Assembly: GCF_030323145.1 (NCBI RefSeq)
Contig: NZ_CP100470.1
Coordinates: 2,459,001-2,523,000 of the forward strand
From: Mesorhizobium sp. C432A
GTDB lineage: Bacteria > Pseudomonadota > Alphaproteobacteria > Rhizobiales > Rhizobiaceae
Reading direction: 5' to 3'
Length of the DNA: 64,000 bases
Shown here: positions 50,603-59,895 of the stretch, piece by piece
How the letters are laid out: each line of letters starts with the position of its first letter
How positions within the stretch are numbered: position 1 is the first letter of the stretch
Notes under the pieces: model-generated
Databases searched by the model: none
Seen by the model: only the letters and a program-made list of their open reading frames with translations
What the model was told of the DNA's origin: nothing
Made by a program: the position numbers and the translations under genes

Positions 50603-51391
50603 TTACCTGATGTTCTTGGACACGACGGAGGCCATGTCGTCGGCGGCCTGGATGACCTTGGAGTTCATCTCATAGGCGCGCTGCGCCGAGATCAGCTCGG
50701 TGATTTCCTTGACAGGATCGACGTTGGAGGCCTCGAGATAACCCTGCTCGACCGAGGCGAAGCCGGGATCGCCGGGCACGCCGACATTGGCCGGGCCCGA
50801 GGCCGGCGTTTCCTGGAACAGATTATCGCCGAGCGGCGCCAGGCCGGCTTCATTGGCGAAGTTGGCGAGTTGCAGCTGGCCGAGCAGCTGGAGGTCGGTC
50901 TGGCCGTCGATGCGGGCAAAGACCTGGCCGGTCTTGTTGACCACGACTTCGATGGCATCGGTCGGCACGGTGATGGCCGGGATGACGTTGGCGCCGTCGA
51001 CGGTCACCAGCTGGCCGGTGGCGTTGGTGTTGAAGGCGCCGGCGCGGCTGTAGAGTGTGCCGCCGTCGGCGCCCTCGATCTGGAACCAGCCTCGGCCGGT
51101 CAGCGCCATGTCGAAACTGTTGCCGGTCGAGGTCAGTTCGCCCTGGGTATGGACGTTGCGCACCGCCGTCGTCTTGACGCCAAGGCCAATCGACACGCCT
51201 TCCGGCACCAGCGATGAATTGGAGCGGTTGGGCACGCCCTGCGTGCGGTCGACCTGGTAGAGCAGGTCGGAGAATTCGGCGCGCGCGCGCTTGTAGCCGG
51301 TGGTGTTGATGTTGGCGATGTTGTTGGCGATCACTTCCAGATTGGTCTGCTGGGCATTCATGCCGGTCGCTGCGATGGCGAGTGCTTTCAC
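50603..51391 (-). CDS. flgG: distal rod protein FlgG
   Basis: 262 residues, the usual size. N-terminal [40 protein letters not shown] and C-terminal [45 protein letters not shown] are the rod/hook signature. GTG start with GGAG seven bases upstream. It lies 11 bp after fliE. Confidence 0.95.
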   Translation of the reverse strand: MKALAIAATGMNAQQTNLEVIANNIANINTTGYKRARAEFSDLLYQVDRTQGVPNRSNSSLVPEGVSIGLGVKTTAVRNVHTQGELTSTGNSFDMALTGRGWFQIEGADGGTLYSRAGAFNTNATGQLVTVDGANVIPAITVPTDAIEVVVNKTGQVFARIDGQTDLQLLGQLQLANFANEAGLAPLGDNLFQETPASGPANVGVPGDPGFASVEQGYLEASNVDPVKEITELISAQRAYEMNSKVIQAADDMASVVSKNIR

Positions 51392-51402
51392 GGCAAGTCT
51401 CC

Positions 51403-51738
51403 TCAGATGCCCATACGGCTGATTTCGAGATAGGCGGAGACGACCTTGTCGCGGATGGCGATCGTGGTCTGCAGGGCCTGCTGGGCGCTCATGACGGCGT
51501 CGACGACCTGACGGGTATCGGCGTCGCCCTTGAGCGCCTGGATCGAGACCTGCTCGGCGTTGTGCAAGGTGTTGACGGTCTTTGAAGCAGCCTGGCTCAG
51601 CGCTTCGGCGAAGGTGGCGCCGATTTCGCTGCCGGCCATCGGCGCCCTGGTGCCCTGGAACAGGTCGGTCGTGGTATCGGCGCCACCGATCTCCGGCTTG
51701 AGGGGAAGCGATCCGATACCGCCAATGCCGCTGATCAT
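51403..51738 (-). CDS. fliE: MS-ring to rod junction protein FliE
   Basis: 111 residues. FliE signature: [75 protein letters not shown]. It links FliF to the FlgB rod base. Its ATG shares a base with the flgC TAA stop. Confidence 0.94.
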   Translation of the reverse strand: MISGIGGIGSLPLKPEIGGADTTTDLFQGTRAPMAGSEIGATFAEALSQAASKTVNTLHNAEQVSIQALKGDADTRQVVDAVMSAQQALQTTIAIRDKVVSAYLEISRMGI

Positions 51739-52154
51739 TACTGGTTCCTCATCAGGTCGATGGTCATGGAGATCAGATCACGCGCCTGCTTGATGACCTG
51801 AAGGTTGGCTTCGTAGGAGCGGTTGGCCTCGCTCATGTCGGCCATCTCGACCAGCACGTTGACATTGGGCATCTTGACGTAGCCCTTGTCGTCGGCGGCC
51901 TCGTTGCCGGGCTGGAATTCGACGGGAAAGTCGCTGGGGTCGCGGTCGATGGAGTTGACCTCAACTGTCGTGCCACCGGAGGCACGGTCGAGTTCCGAGA
52001 CGAAACTGATGGTCTTGCGGCGATAGGGGTCAGCGCCCGGGGTGTTGCCGGTCGACTGCGCGTTGGCGAGATTTTCCGAGACGACGCGCAAGCGGTCCGA
52101 CTGGGCGCTGAGGCCGGACGCGGCGATCTTGAGGGCTGAGGTCAAGGCGTCCAT
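51738..52154 (-). CDS. flgC: proximal rod protein FlgC
   Basis: 138 residues. [51 protein letters not shown] and [44 protein letters not shown] are classic FlgC. It starts two bases after flgB ends and overlaps fliE by 1 nt. Confidence 0.95.
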   Translation of the reverse strand: MDALTSALKIAASGLSAQSDRLRVVSENLANAQSTGNTPGADPYRRKTISFVSELDRASGGTTVEVNSIDRDPSDFPVEFQPGNEAADDKGYVKMPNVNVLVEMADMSEANRSYEANLQVIKQARDLISMTIDLMRNQ

Positions 52155-52156
52155 GG

Positions 52157-52537
52157 TCAGCTCTTCACCGCCATCATCATCATCGAATGGAAGGCCTTGA
52201 CGATCGCGGTGTTGAGTTCAAACGAGCGGCGGACCTCGCCGGCCTTCATCAGTTCGTTCTCGACCACGACCGTGTTCTTCGAGGGCATGATGGCGCCGGT
52301 CGTCTCTTCTGGCTTGACCGTGAAGCCGGCATTAGTGGCGGCAGTGCCGAGGTGGCCTGCCTGGGTGGCGGTCAGCGACACTGCCGTGCGGTCGAGCACC
52401 TTCTCAAACGGCTCGACATCGCCGGCGGTGTAGCCCGGCGTGTTGACGTTGGCGATGTTGCCGGCAATGGCCGACTGGCGCACCGACAGCCATTGCGACT
52501 GCTTGGCGGCGAGATCGAAAAGATTGACGGGCTCCAT
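52157..52537 (-). CDS. flgB: proximal rod protein FlgB
   Basis: 126 residues. [43 protein letters not shown] and the C-terminal [24 protein letters not shown] fit FlgB. It is the first of the coupled flgB-flgC-fliE-flgG-flgA-flgI-motE-flgH-fliL-fliP run; an 85-bp gap separates it from the membrane protein upstream, which could hold a promoter. Confidence 0.94.
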   Translation of the reverse strand: MEPVNLFDLAAKQSQWLSVRQSAIAGNIANVNTPGYTAGDVEPFEKVLDRTAVSLTATQAGHLGTAATNAGFTVKPEETTGAIMPSKNTVVVENELMKAGEVRRSFELNTAIVKAFHSMMMMAVKS

Positions 52538-52622
52538 GGGGATCTCCGGGCTGGTACGTACAAGACTAGGCTGCCAGTCTTGCGCGGACCTTGCGCGGCT
52601 CGGGGGTAAATCCGGTGTGCCG

Positions 52623-53495
52623 CTATTTGGAGAGTTCGATCACCTGGTCGGTGCTGGTGACCATGACCCACTTGCCGCCCCGTTGCTCGATCGACGAGAC
52701 GACGCTGGTATCGGGCAGCTTCGAGCCGCGCTGGACGATCCACAGGCCGGCATCGTCCTCGATCATGGCGCGGCCATTGGCGACATGAACCATGCGAAAT
52801 TTGGCGTCCGCCGGGAAGGGCTGCTCGTCGACGCCGGGAGGCTGGGTCTTGTCCTCGGGGTCCTGCAGCGTGCCGGTGGCGAACAGGTCGACATCGGGAA
52901 CATCGTTTGCCGTCAGCGGCTGACCGCTGTTCTCCATCTGCGAGCCGCCGCTGACCCGCCCTGCATTGGTGCCGCTGCCGCCGAACTTGATCGCCTGCAC
53001 GCCGAACTGGTCCTGATTGAAGAAGATATACCAGGGAAACAGCGCGCAGATCAGGCCAAGCGTGATGCCGAGCGCGGCAAAGACGATATCGCTGCGGCGG
53101 TCGGATTTCTTGTCGAGCCTGGGATATTGCGGCCTTGGCGGCTGCGGCCATTCGGTGACCGGGAACAGCCCGTCGAGAAGCGAGTCACGACTGGTCTCGA
53201 TCGCTTCTTTGGGGCCGGCGCGAGGGGTCCTTGGCAATTCAGGCTTGACGACGCTGGGCAAGGCAGGCTCGGCCAAGCGAGGCACAGTGGACTCGACTAC
53301 GCTGGCTACCCTGGGCAAGAATGGCCTGGCGGCCCTGGCCAGAATGGCCTCAGCCTTGGCGGCCTTGTCGAGATCGGCCTTTGCCCTGACAGCTCTCGCT
53401 TCGTTGGCCCGGGCTTCCTCGGCGGCACTGGCCTCTGCGATCATCTCGCGCAAAAGCCGCTCGGTGTACTGAAGCTCAGTCTCCTGCATCGACAC
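52623..53495 (-). CDS. uncharacterised single-pass membrane protein of the flagellar cluster
   Basis: About 290 residues. Residues 1-55 form an Ala/Glu/Arg helix likely to be coiled coil (ETELQYTERLLREMIAEASAAEEARANEARAVRAKADLDKAAKAEAI). A Pro-rich cytoplasmic linker follows to 130, then one TM helix (137-159) and a periplasmic domain of about 130 residues ending VMVTSTDQVIELSK. I recognise it only as a conserved gene between fliI and flgB in rhizobia. GTG start; it overlaps fliI by 20 bp, where fliJ usually sits, so it may contact the FliI complex. Confidence 0.7.
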   Translation of the reverse strand: MSMQETELQYTERLLREMIAEASAAEEARANEARAVRAKADLDKAAKAEAILARAARPFLPRVASVVESTVPRLAEPALPSVVKPELPRTPRAGPKEAIETSRDSLLDGLFPVTEWPQPPRPQYPRLDKKSDRRSDIVFAALGITLGLICALFPWYIFFNQDQFGVQAIKFGGSGTNAGRVSGGSQMENSGQPLTANDVPDVDLFATGTLQDPEDKTQPPGVDEQPFPADAKFRMVHVANGRAMIEDDAGLWIVQRGSKLPDTSVVSSIEQRGGKWVMVTSTDQVIELSK

Positions 53496-54897
53496 TTTGC
53501 TTGCCTTTCAGATGACGGGCGAGGTCGGAGAATGCGTCGCTCGAGGCGCGATCCCTGGGCGACTGCGTCAGCGCCTCGTAGATCAGCGGCACCTGGCGCA
53601 CGGCAATATCGAGCCCGGCATCGGCGCCGCCCTGATAGGCGCCGAGCAGGCGGATGTCGCGCGTGTCCTCGAAGCGCGAGATCATCGACTTCAGCCTGGT
53701 CACCAGCATGCGTTGCTCGGGGCTCCATGCCTTGTCGGCGAGGCGCGAGATCGACGACAGCGGATTGACCGGGGGGTAGCGGCCCTGTTCGGCAATGGCG
53801 CGGTCGAGCACGACATGGCCGTCGAGAATGCCGCGTACCGAATCGGCGACCGGGTCGTTGTGGTCGTCGCCGTCGACCAGCACCGAGATGATGGCAGTGA
53901 TTGATCCCTGTCCTTTGATACCGGGGCCTTCAGCGCCCGGGCCAGCGCGTTCGAGCAGCTTGGGCAGGTCGGTGAAAACCGAAGCGGGATAGCCGCGGGC
54001 GACCGGCGGCTCGCCGGTGCCGGTCGCTACCTCGCGCAGCGCATGGGCAAAGCGGGTAATCGAATCCAGCACCAGCAGCACGCGATGGCCCTGGTCGCGA
54101 AAATGTTCGGCAACGCGCATGGCGGTATCCGGCGCGCGCCGGCGCATCATGGCGCTCTCGTCGCTGGTAGCGACGACGGCGACCGTCTTGGCCATGCTCT
54201 CTGCGCCGATCGTGTCTTCGAGGAATTCGCGTACCTCGCGGCCGCGCTCGCCGATCAGCGCCACGACCACGGTGTCGAAGGCGTCGGCGCCGGCCAGCAT
54301 GGCGAGCAGCGTCGACTTGCCGACGCCGGAACCGGCAAAGACGCCGAGGCGCTGGCCGAGGCAGAGCGGCGTGAAGATGTCGATGACCTTGACCCCGGTC
54401 GTGAAGGCGGTGCCGACGCGCTGCCGCGCCATGGCGCCGGGCGTTGTGCCGTCGCCGCTCGCAGCCTCGCCGATCCTGATCAGCGGCGGGCCGCCGTCGA
54501 TGACGCGGGTCAGCGCGTCGATGGCGCGCCCACGCCACGAAGCATGCGGCGTTACCGTCAGCGGGCCGCGGCGAAACACGGCGTCGCCGATGCCGGCGTC
54601 GGCGCTGCGTTCGAAAGGGGCGATGACGACTTCGTCGCGGCCGATCCTGACGATCTCGCCGCGGCGCGTGCCGGCATTGCCGCGCTGTTCGACGAGGTCG
54701 CCAAGCCTGGCGACTTCAGACAGGCCGCGCACCTTGTAATGCGTTGGCGAAACCTCCGAAACACGGCCGCCGCGCCGCAGCAACGTCTCGGTGTCATCGA
54801 AGCGGCGCCAGATCCGCTCCAGCGCAGCCAGCCGGTTTTCCGGTGCTGTCTCCGGTTGCCGTTCAAGCGCGCGTATCGATGATTTGCTGCTCGACAT
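53476..54897 (-). CDS. fliI: flagellum-specific ATPase FliI
   Basis: 473 residues. Walker A GSGVGKST is at 189-196, followed by the F1-like VVVALIGERGREVREFLED, Walker B-type VLLVLDSITRFAHALREV, and the PPVARGYPASVFTDLPKLLERAG region. C-terminal DADAGLDIAV-like helices complete the ATPase. It drives substrate unloading at the export gate with FliH. The start at MSSSKSSIRALERQ is chosen because the 17-residue extension would overlap flgF. Confidence 0.95.
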   Translation of the reverse strand: MSSSKSSIRALERQPETAPENRLAALERIWRRFDDTETLLRRGGRVSEVSPTHYKVRGLSEVARLGDLVEQRGNAGTRRGEIVRIGRDEVVIAPFERSADAGIGDAVFRRGPLTVTPHASWRGRAIDALTRVIDGGPPLIRIGEAASGDGTTPGAMARQRVGTAFTTGVKVIDIFTPLCLGQRLGVFAGSGVGKSTLLAMLAGADAFDTVVVALIGERGREVREFLEDTIGAESMAKTVAVVATSDESAMMRRRAPDTAMRVAEHFRDQGHRVLLVLDSITRFAHALREVATGTGEPPVARGYPASVFTDLPKLLERAGPGAEGPGIKGQGSITAIISVLVDGDDHNDPVADSVRGILDGHVVLDRAIAEQGRYPPVNPLSSISRLADKAWSPEQRMLVTRLKSMISRFEDTRDIRLLGAYQGGADAGLDIAVRQVPLIYEALTQSPRDRASSDAFSDLARHLKGKQSVDAGD

Positions 54898-54901
54898 GCT
54901 G

Positions 54902-55627
54902 CTACGACTTGGAGCCGAGCGTCTTGATGGCGTCGTCGGTCGAGGCATCGGTCTGGCGCATCAGCGCCGCCGTGTTCTCGAAGGCGCGCTGGACCATGAT
55001 CAGGCGCGTCATCTCCAGCACCGGATTGACGTTGGATTCCTCGACATAGCCCTGCGCGACGCCGAGATCGGAACGGTCGGTGACCGGCTCCGGCGCACGC
55101 GCGGGCACGATGCCAGAATTGCCGTAGCGGACGAAATTCGGGCCGGGATCGAAATTGAACAGGCCGATGGCGCCGACGAGCTTGTCGCCCTGGCGCAGCG
55201 AGCCGTCGGCGCCCGCCTTGGGTGGGCCGTCGCGCGGGTCGAGCTGGATCGGCGCACCGCCGGCGTCGAGCACCGGATGGCCTTCGAGCGACATCAACTC
55301 GCCGTTCTCGTTCATCGAAAAGCGTCCGTCGCGCGTCATCACGGTGCCGGCCGGGGTGTCGATGCCGAACCAGGCATCGCCCTGGACGGCGAAGTCGAAC
55401 GGGTTGCCGGTCTGCGTCATCGCGCCATGCGCGCCGGACAAATAGGTCTTGCCGGAGGAGGCGAAGGACACCGATTTGGGGCCGCTGCCGGAGACGACAT
55501 CCTCGAACTTCACGCCGGTGGCGCGAAAGCCGATGGTCGAGGCGTTGGCGACATTATCGGCGATGGTGTCGAGACGGCGCTCAAGCGCGATCTGCGAGGA
55601 AAGGGCGACGTAAAGGCTGTCCTGCAT
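54902..55627 (-). CDS. flgF: proximal rod protein FlgF
   Basis: 241 residues. MQDSLYVALSSQIALERRLDTIADNVANASTIGFRATGVKFEDVV at the N-terminus and VAQGYVEESNVNPVLEMTRLIMVQRAFENTAALMRQTDASTDDAIKTLG at the C-terminus are the FlgF rod signatures. It lies 7 bp after the DUF1217 gene, in the same operon. Confidence 0.93.
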   Translation of the reverse strand: MQDSLYVALSSQIALERRLDTIADNVANASTIGFRATGVKFEDVVSGSGPKSVSFASSGKTYLSGAHGAMTQTGNPFDFAVQGDAWFGIDTPAGTVMTRDGRFSMNENGELMSLEGHPVLDAGGAPIQLDPRDGPPKAGADGSLRQGDKLVGAIGLFNFDPGPNFVRYGNSGIVPARAPEPVTDRSDLGVAQGYVEESNVNPVLEMTRLIMVQRAFENTAALMRQTDASTDDAIKTLGSKS

Positions 55628-55634
55628 GGTGTTC

Positions 55635-57446
55635 TCAGAATCTCAGTTTCTGCATGGCCATCATCAGATCGGTCGAGATGCCGACGGTGGTCGGCTGCGC
55701 AAACAGCACACCGATCGATGTCTGGGCGGTCGAGGTCGGATGATTGATTTCCCAAAGGCTGGTGAAGCGGGTGAGGAATTTCTCGAGCTTGGCCGGGTCG
55801 GTGAAATCGGTGAGGTCGAGCTTTGCCTCGAAGGCCTGCGCCTGCTTGTCGATATCTGCGGCAGCGAAGGAATCGGGCAGGCCGATGGCGGTGCGTACCA
55901 CGCTGGCCAGGGCCGTGTCGGCCAGCACGTCGTACCAGTTGGTGATGGTCGAGGCCTTGCGCTCGAAATAGAGCGCCAACCGCACGCCCTCATTGGTCTT
56001 GCCGGCGTCTTCTTCCAAGGTCTGGCGCATGTATTTGTCGACCACCGGCTGCTGCGACGGGCTGCGGGTCGTTGCCGCTTCGCCGTAGGCCTCGAAATTC
56101 AACGAGGTGGCGAGCCTGGCATAGGCCTTGTTGGAGAGCTTGTTGGCGACACTGGCGGGATCGCGGACACCGCCCTCAAGGACATCACGGACGAGATCCT
56201 TGTTGATCGTCGCCGGATCGAGCCCGCTGGCGGACAGCGCATAGTTGTAGAGGCGGCTGTCGGCCATCAGGTCGTCGACCGATTTCACCTTGGTGATGTT
56301 GGCGAGGTAGTAGCTGGTCTCGGCCTGGACGGCGTCCGCATTCGGCTTGATGAGGCCAAGACTGGACTCGGTCGTGTAGAGCTTCGGCGTGGTCTTCAGC
56401 ACGGCGTCGCGGGTGGTCGTCTGATCACCATACTGGGCGAAATTGAAGGCCGTGACGAAGTTGGCGTAGCTTTTGTCGGTCAACAAATTGGCGGGGCTCA
56501 ACGGATCGGCAACGCCGCCGGTAAGCATGGTGCGGATCTGCTTCGTCGTCTGGGTCGATGCATCAAGCCCATAGGCAGCCATGGCGAAGGTCAGCAGGCG
56601 CTTGTCCTTCAGCAGGTCTTCGATGGACTTCACCTTGGAGATGTTGGCTGCGTAGTAGTCGGCCTCGCCCTTGATGTATTGCGCGGTCGGCTTGACGAGC
56701 AGCAGCCCGGTTCCGCCGATCACAGCTTTTGGGACCGCCTGCTGGACGGCGTCGCCCGCCGTAGCCTGGTCGCCATATTGGGCAAAGTCGAAAGCCGCGA
56801 CGAAAGCCGCATAGCCCTTGTTTGTCGACGTGTTTGCGGGGCTGTTCGGGTCGGTGACGCCGCCTTCCAGCATGGCCCGCACGGTCGCAGCCGGCTCGGC
56901 GTCGGCGTCCAGGCCGAACGCGGCCATCGCATAGGTGAGCAGGCGATCGTTGCCCATCAGGTCGTCGATCGATTTTACGTTGGAAATGTTGCTCAGGTAG
57001 TACGAGGTTTCGCCCTTGTAGTAGGTGAAGCCGTTCTGCGAAGGGCCGACCGAGACCTGGAGGCCGTAATTGTTGGTCACGCCCTGCTGCGCCGAATTGT
57101 AGCTCGTGGCATTAGGGCCCAGGGCGGCGAAATTGAAGGCCGACACGAACTCGGCATAACGCTTGTCGCTCAGTTTGTTGGCGAAGCTGTCGGAATCCGA
57201 CACCCCTTCCTTCAGGGCTTTGACCATGAAGGCCTTGGCGTAAGCCATGTCGCCGAGACCGAAGGCCTTCATGGCATATTTGAACAGCCGGTCGTTCTTT
57301 ACGAAATCGTCTATCGATTTCACGCTGCCGATGTTGGCGAGATAGTAGTCGGTGTCGCGCTTGGTGATCGGCTCCGCCTCGATGCGGTCGATCGCCTTGG
57401 GGATGTCCCTGGCGATGAGCTGGTAGCTGGTAAAAGTGCTCAACAC
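55635..57446 (-). CDS. DUF1217 flagellar-cluster protein with four 115-residue repeats
   Basis: 603 residues. A unit of the form YYxxNIxxVKSIDDLMxNxRLLTYAMxAxGLD...GGVxDPxSxANKLxxKxYAxFVxAFNFAxYG recurs with exact spacing: the YY pairs fall at residues 34, 149, 264 and 379. A divergent C-terminal part (about 465-603) ends with a DLTDFTDPAKLEKFLTRFTSLWEIN helix. DUF1217 genes are conserved next to flgF/fliI in rhizobia; function unknown. GTG start with GGAGG six bases upstream. Divergent from motA across 145 bp. Confidence 0.85.
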   Translation of the reverse strand: MLSTFTSYQLIARDIPKAIDRIEAEPITKRDTDYYLANIGSVKSIDDFVKNDRLFKYAMKAFGLGDMAYAKAFMVKALKEGVSDSDSFANKLSDKRYAEFVSAFNFAALGPNATSYNSAQQGVTNNYGLQVSVGPSQNGFTYYKGETSYYLSNISNVKSIDDLMGNDRLLTYAMAAFGLDADAEPAATVRAMLEGGVTDPNSPANTSTNKGYAAFVAAFDFAQYGDQATAGDAVQQAVPKAVIGGTGLLLVKPTAQYIKGEADYYAANISKVKSIEDLLKDKRLLTFAMAAYGLDASTQTTKQIRTMLTGGVADPLSPANLLTDKSYANFVTAFNFAQYGDQTTTRDAVLKTTPKLYTTESSLGLIKPNADAVQAETSYYLANITKVKSVDDLMADSRLYNYALSASGLDPATINKDLVRDVLEGGVRDPASVANKLSNKAYARLATSLNFEAYGEAATTRSPSQQPVVDKYMRQTLEEDAGKTNEGVRLALYFERKASTITNWYDVLADTALASVVRTAIGLPDSFAAADIDKQAQAFEAKLDLTDFTDPAKLEKFLTRFTSLWEINHPTSTAQTSIGVLFAQPTTVGISTDLMMAMQKLRF

Positions 57447-57590
57447 GACATGCCTCCGGTCGCAGCTTCAAAAGCAAGAGTATGCGGACTTGCTTGCGCG
57501 AGGCTGAATCGCCTCACCTTGCATGATTCAAGCCTCACACAAGGCACGGGGGCTATCGGTTAGGCCTGACGTGATGCGGAAGGATCTGGC

Positions 57591-58466
57591 GTGGGCATTC
57601 TGATCGGACTTGTGGTGACGCTCGGCTGTGTTCTCGGCGGCTTCATGGCGATGGGCGGCCATCTGCATGTGCTGATGCAGCCTTGGGAAGCGGTGGTCAT
57701 CTGTGGCGCCGCACTTGGCACCTTTCTCGTCGCCAACCCGATGAAGACGGTCAAGGACACCGGCAGGGGTATCCTCGAAGCGTTCAAGCAGGCGGTACCG
57801 AAAGAACGCGACTATCTGGAGACGCTGGGCGTGCTGCACAGCCTGATGCGCGAACTGCGCTCGAAGTCGCGCAGCGAGGTCGAGGCGCACATCGACAATC
57901 CGGAGGAGTCGGCGATCTTCCAGGCGTTCCCGACCGTGCTGAAGAACCACGACCTGACGAATTTCATCTGCGACTACTGCCGCATCATCATCATCGGCAA
58001 TGCCCGCTCGCATGAGATCGAGGCGCTGATGGACGAGGAAATCCAGACCATCAAGTCCGACAAGATGAAGGCCTACCATGCGCTGGTGGCGGTGGGCGAC
58101 GGTCTGCCTGCGCTCGGCATCGTCGCCGCCGTGCTCGGCGTGGTCAAGGCGATGGGCGCGCTCGACCAGTCGCCCGAAATCCTCGGCGGCCTGATCGGCG
58201 CCGCCCTTGTCGGAACCTTCCTCGGCATCTTCCTGTCCTATGCAGTGGTCGGGCCGGTCGCCACCAAGATCAAGACGGTGCGCGAGAAGAAGAACCGCCT
58301 CTATATCATCGTCAAGCAGACGCTGCTTGCCTACATGAACGGCGCTCTGCCGCAGGTGGCGATCGAGTTCGGCCGCAAGACCATCTCGTCCTATGAGCGG
58401 CCGACGATCGATGCCGTCGAGCAAAGCACGATGAACACAGCTTCCGCCGAGAAGAAAGCGGCTTGA
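57591..58466 (+). CDS. motA: stator protein MotA
   Basis: 291 residues. N-terminal [49 protein letters not shown], a cytoplasmic domain, then [24 protein letters not shown] and [29 protein letters not shown] give the four-helix MotA plan with the conserved prolines. GTG start with AAGGA upstream. It is first in the operon motA-fliM-fliN-fliG-flhB; its partner motB lies 16 kb away on the other strand. Confidence 0.95.
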   Translation: MGILIGLVVTLGCVLGGFMAMGGHLHVLMQPWEAVVICGAALGTFLVANPMKTVKDTGRGILEAFKQAVPKERDYLETLGVLHSLMRELRSKSRSEVEAHIDNPEESAIFQAFPTVLKNHDLTNFICDYCRIIIIGNARSHEIEALMDEEIQTIKSDKMKAYHALVAVGDGLPALGIVAAVLGVVKAMGALDQSPEILGGLIGAALVGTFLGIFLSYAVVGPVATKIKTVREKKNRLYIIVKQTLLAYMNGALPQVAIEFGRKTISSYERPTIDAVEQSTMNTASAEKKAA

Positions 58467-58501
58467 GCCATGCATGACGACAGACAGGACCGCACGCCGT
58501 C

Positions 58502-59434
58502 ATGACAAGTCCTGGCAGCCCCTCGCAAGCCCGCTCGCTGATCATCGAGCGTCTGGTCGGTGACAGCGGTGAGGCCGCTCACGTCATCGGCACCGGGCGC
58601 TCAATGGGGGAGCGCGCACTGCCGCTGCTGCAGAAGAGCCTGGCCGGCGAGCTCGGTGCACCGGTCACCGTCGACCTGCGCACGGTCGAGATCAGCCGTG
58701 TTCCCGATGCCCGCACGAATGCCGGCGATGCCTTTGCCATGGCCATCATAGCATCGCCGACGTCTTCGGATGCGATGACGCTGGTGGCTGATGCGCCGGC
58801 CATCGCCGTGATGGTGTGCGCGCTGTTCGGCGGCGATCCGGATCAGCCGGTTTCGCCGATCGAGCGCGCTCTGTCGCAGATCGAGACCGATGTCGCGACC
58901 ACGGTCTTTCAGGAAGTTGCGCAGGCGTTGAACGGATCGGGCCGGCGCTCGCTCGAGCTGCGGCTGCCGGTGCCGCGGGCGCTTTCGGGCAGCGAAGCCA
59001 AGCGCCGCGTGCTGCGCGATGGCGCGGCGGTGCGCATCGTCTTCGGCATCTCGACGCCGACCGACAGCGGAACGGTCACGGTGATGATCCCGCAGCGCAT
59101 CCTGCTGGCCACACGCGGTATCGCCGATGTCCACGACAGCGAAGGCACGACCTCCGACTGGCGGGCACGTTTTTCCGAAGAAGTGATGCGCTCGACGGTG
59201 ACGCTCGAAGCGACCATGCCGCTGGCCCGCCTGACGCTCGGCGACCTCGCCGGCTTCGAGCCGGGCCAGATCATCGAGCTCGAGGAGACGGCGCAGTCCC
59301 AAGCCAAGCTGAGCGCGCGCGACAAGACGCTGTTTGTCTGCGAGTTCGGTAAACTCGGGCAGAACTACACCGTCCGGATCAGGCATCCTTACGATGCCGG
59401 TCAGGATTTTATCGATGGGCTCATGCCGGGCTGA
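58502..59434 (+). CDS. fliM: flagellar switch protein FliM
   Basis: 310 residues. The middle CheC-like domain (IERALSQIETDVATTVFQEVAQALNG) and the C-terminal FliN-like SpoA domain (VTLEATMPLARLTLGDLAGFEPGQIIELEE) identify FliM. The usual CheY-P-binding LSQxEIDALL at the N-terminus is not visible. It forms the C-ring with FliG and FliN and is encoded between motA and fliN. Confidence 0.88.
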   Translation: MTSPGSPSQARSLIIERLVGDSGEAAHVIGTGRSMGERALPLLQKSLAGELGAPVTVDLRTVEISRVPDARTNAGDAFAMAIIASPTSSDAMTLVADAPAIAVMVCALFGGDPDQPVSPIERALSQIETDVATTVFQEVAQALNGSGRRSLELRLPVPRALSGSEAKRRVLRDGAAVRIVFGISTPTDSGTVTVMIPQRILLATRGIADVHDSEGTTSDWRARFSEEVMRSTVTLEATMPLARLTLGDLAGFEPGQIIELEETAQSQAKLSARDKTLFVCEFGKLGQNYTVRIRHPYDAGQDFIDGLMPG

Positions 59435-59467
59435 CGCCGGGCAAGCCCAAGCATTTGGAGACGACTG

Positions 59468-59857
59468 ATGGCCAAGACCAAGGTGGAAGCCAATATCGAC
59501 CAGCCGGACGAACAACTCGACCGCGCCATCGAGGAATTGCGCGGCGTCCTCCAGGAGGAGGAAAAGCGCCCCGACGCCGCCTTGCGGGCTGCCACGTCCG
59601 GCGCCAATTCCAACATCATCATGAGCATCCCGGTCGATGTGCAGATCATCCTCGGCAGTACGGAAATGCCGGTGTCGGACCTGATGGCGCTGCAGAAGGG
59701 CTCGACGGTGGCGCTCAACCGGCGCATCGGCGAACCGGTCGATGTCGTGGTCAACGGCCGCAAGATCGCGCGCGGCGAGATCACCGTGCTGGAAAGCGAT
59801 CCGTCGCGCTTTGGCATCAGGCTGACCGAAATTATCGCGGCGACCAAGGGCGCTTGA
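59468..59857 (+). CDS. fliN: flagellar switch protein FliN
   Basis: 129 residues. An N-terminal acidic helix precedes a SpoA/FliN domain ([76 protein letters not shown]). GGAG lies just before the ATG. Bottom of the C-ring, also contacts FliH for substrate delivery. Confidence 0.94.
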   Translation: MAKTKVEANIDQPDEQLDRAIEELRGVLQEEEKRPDAALRAATSGANSNIIMSIPVDVQIILGSTEMPVSDLMALQKGSTVALNRRIGEPVDVVVNGRKIARGEITVLESDPSRFGIRLTEIIAATKGA

Positions 59858-59895
59858 GCAATGAATGACATGCGGTCTCAGCAGGAGCGGATGCC

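Noticed and set aside
55626..57563. 645-codon plus-strand frame opposite the DUF1217 gene
   Set aside because: The minus strand shows regular protein repeats with conserved residues; the plus frame is a mirrored shadow of those repeats.
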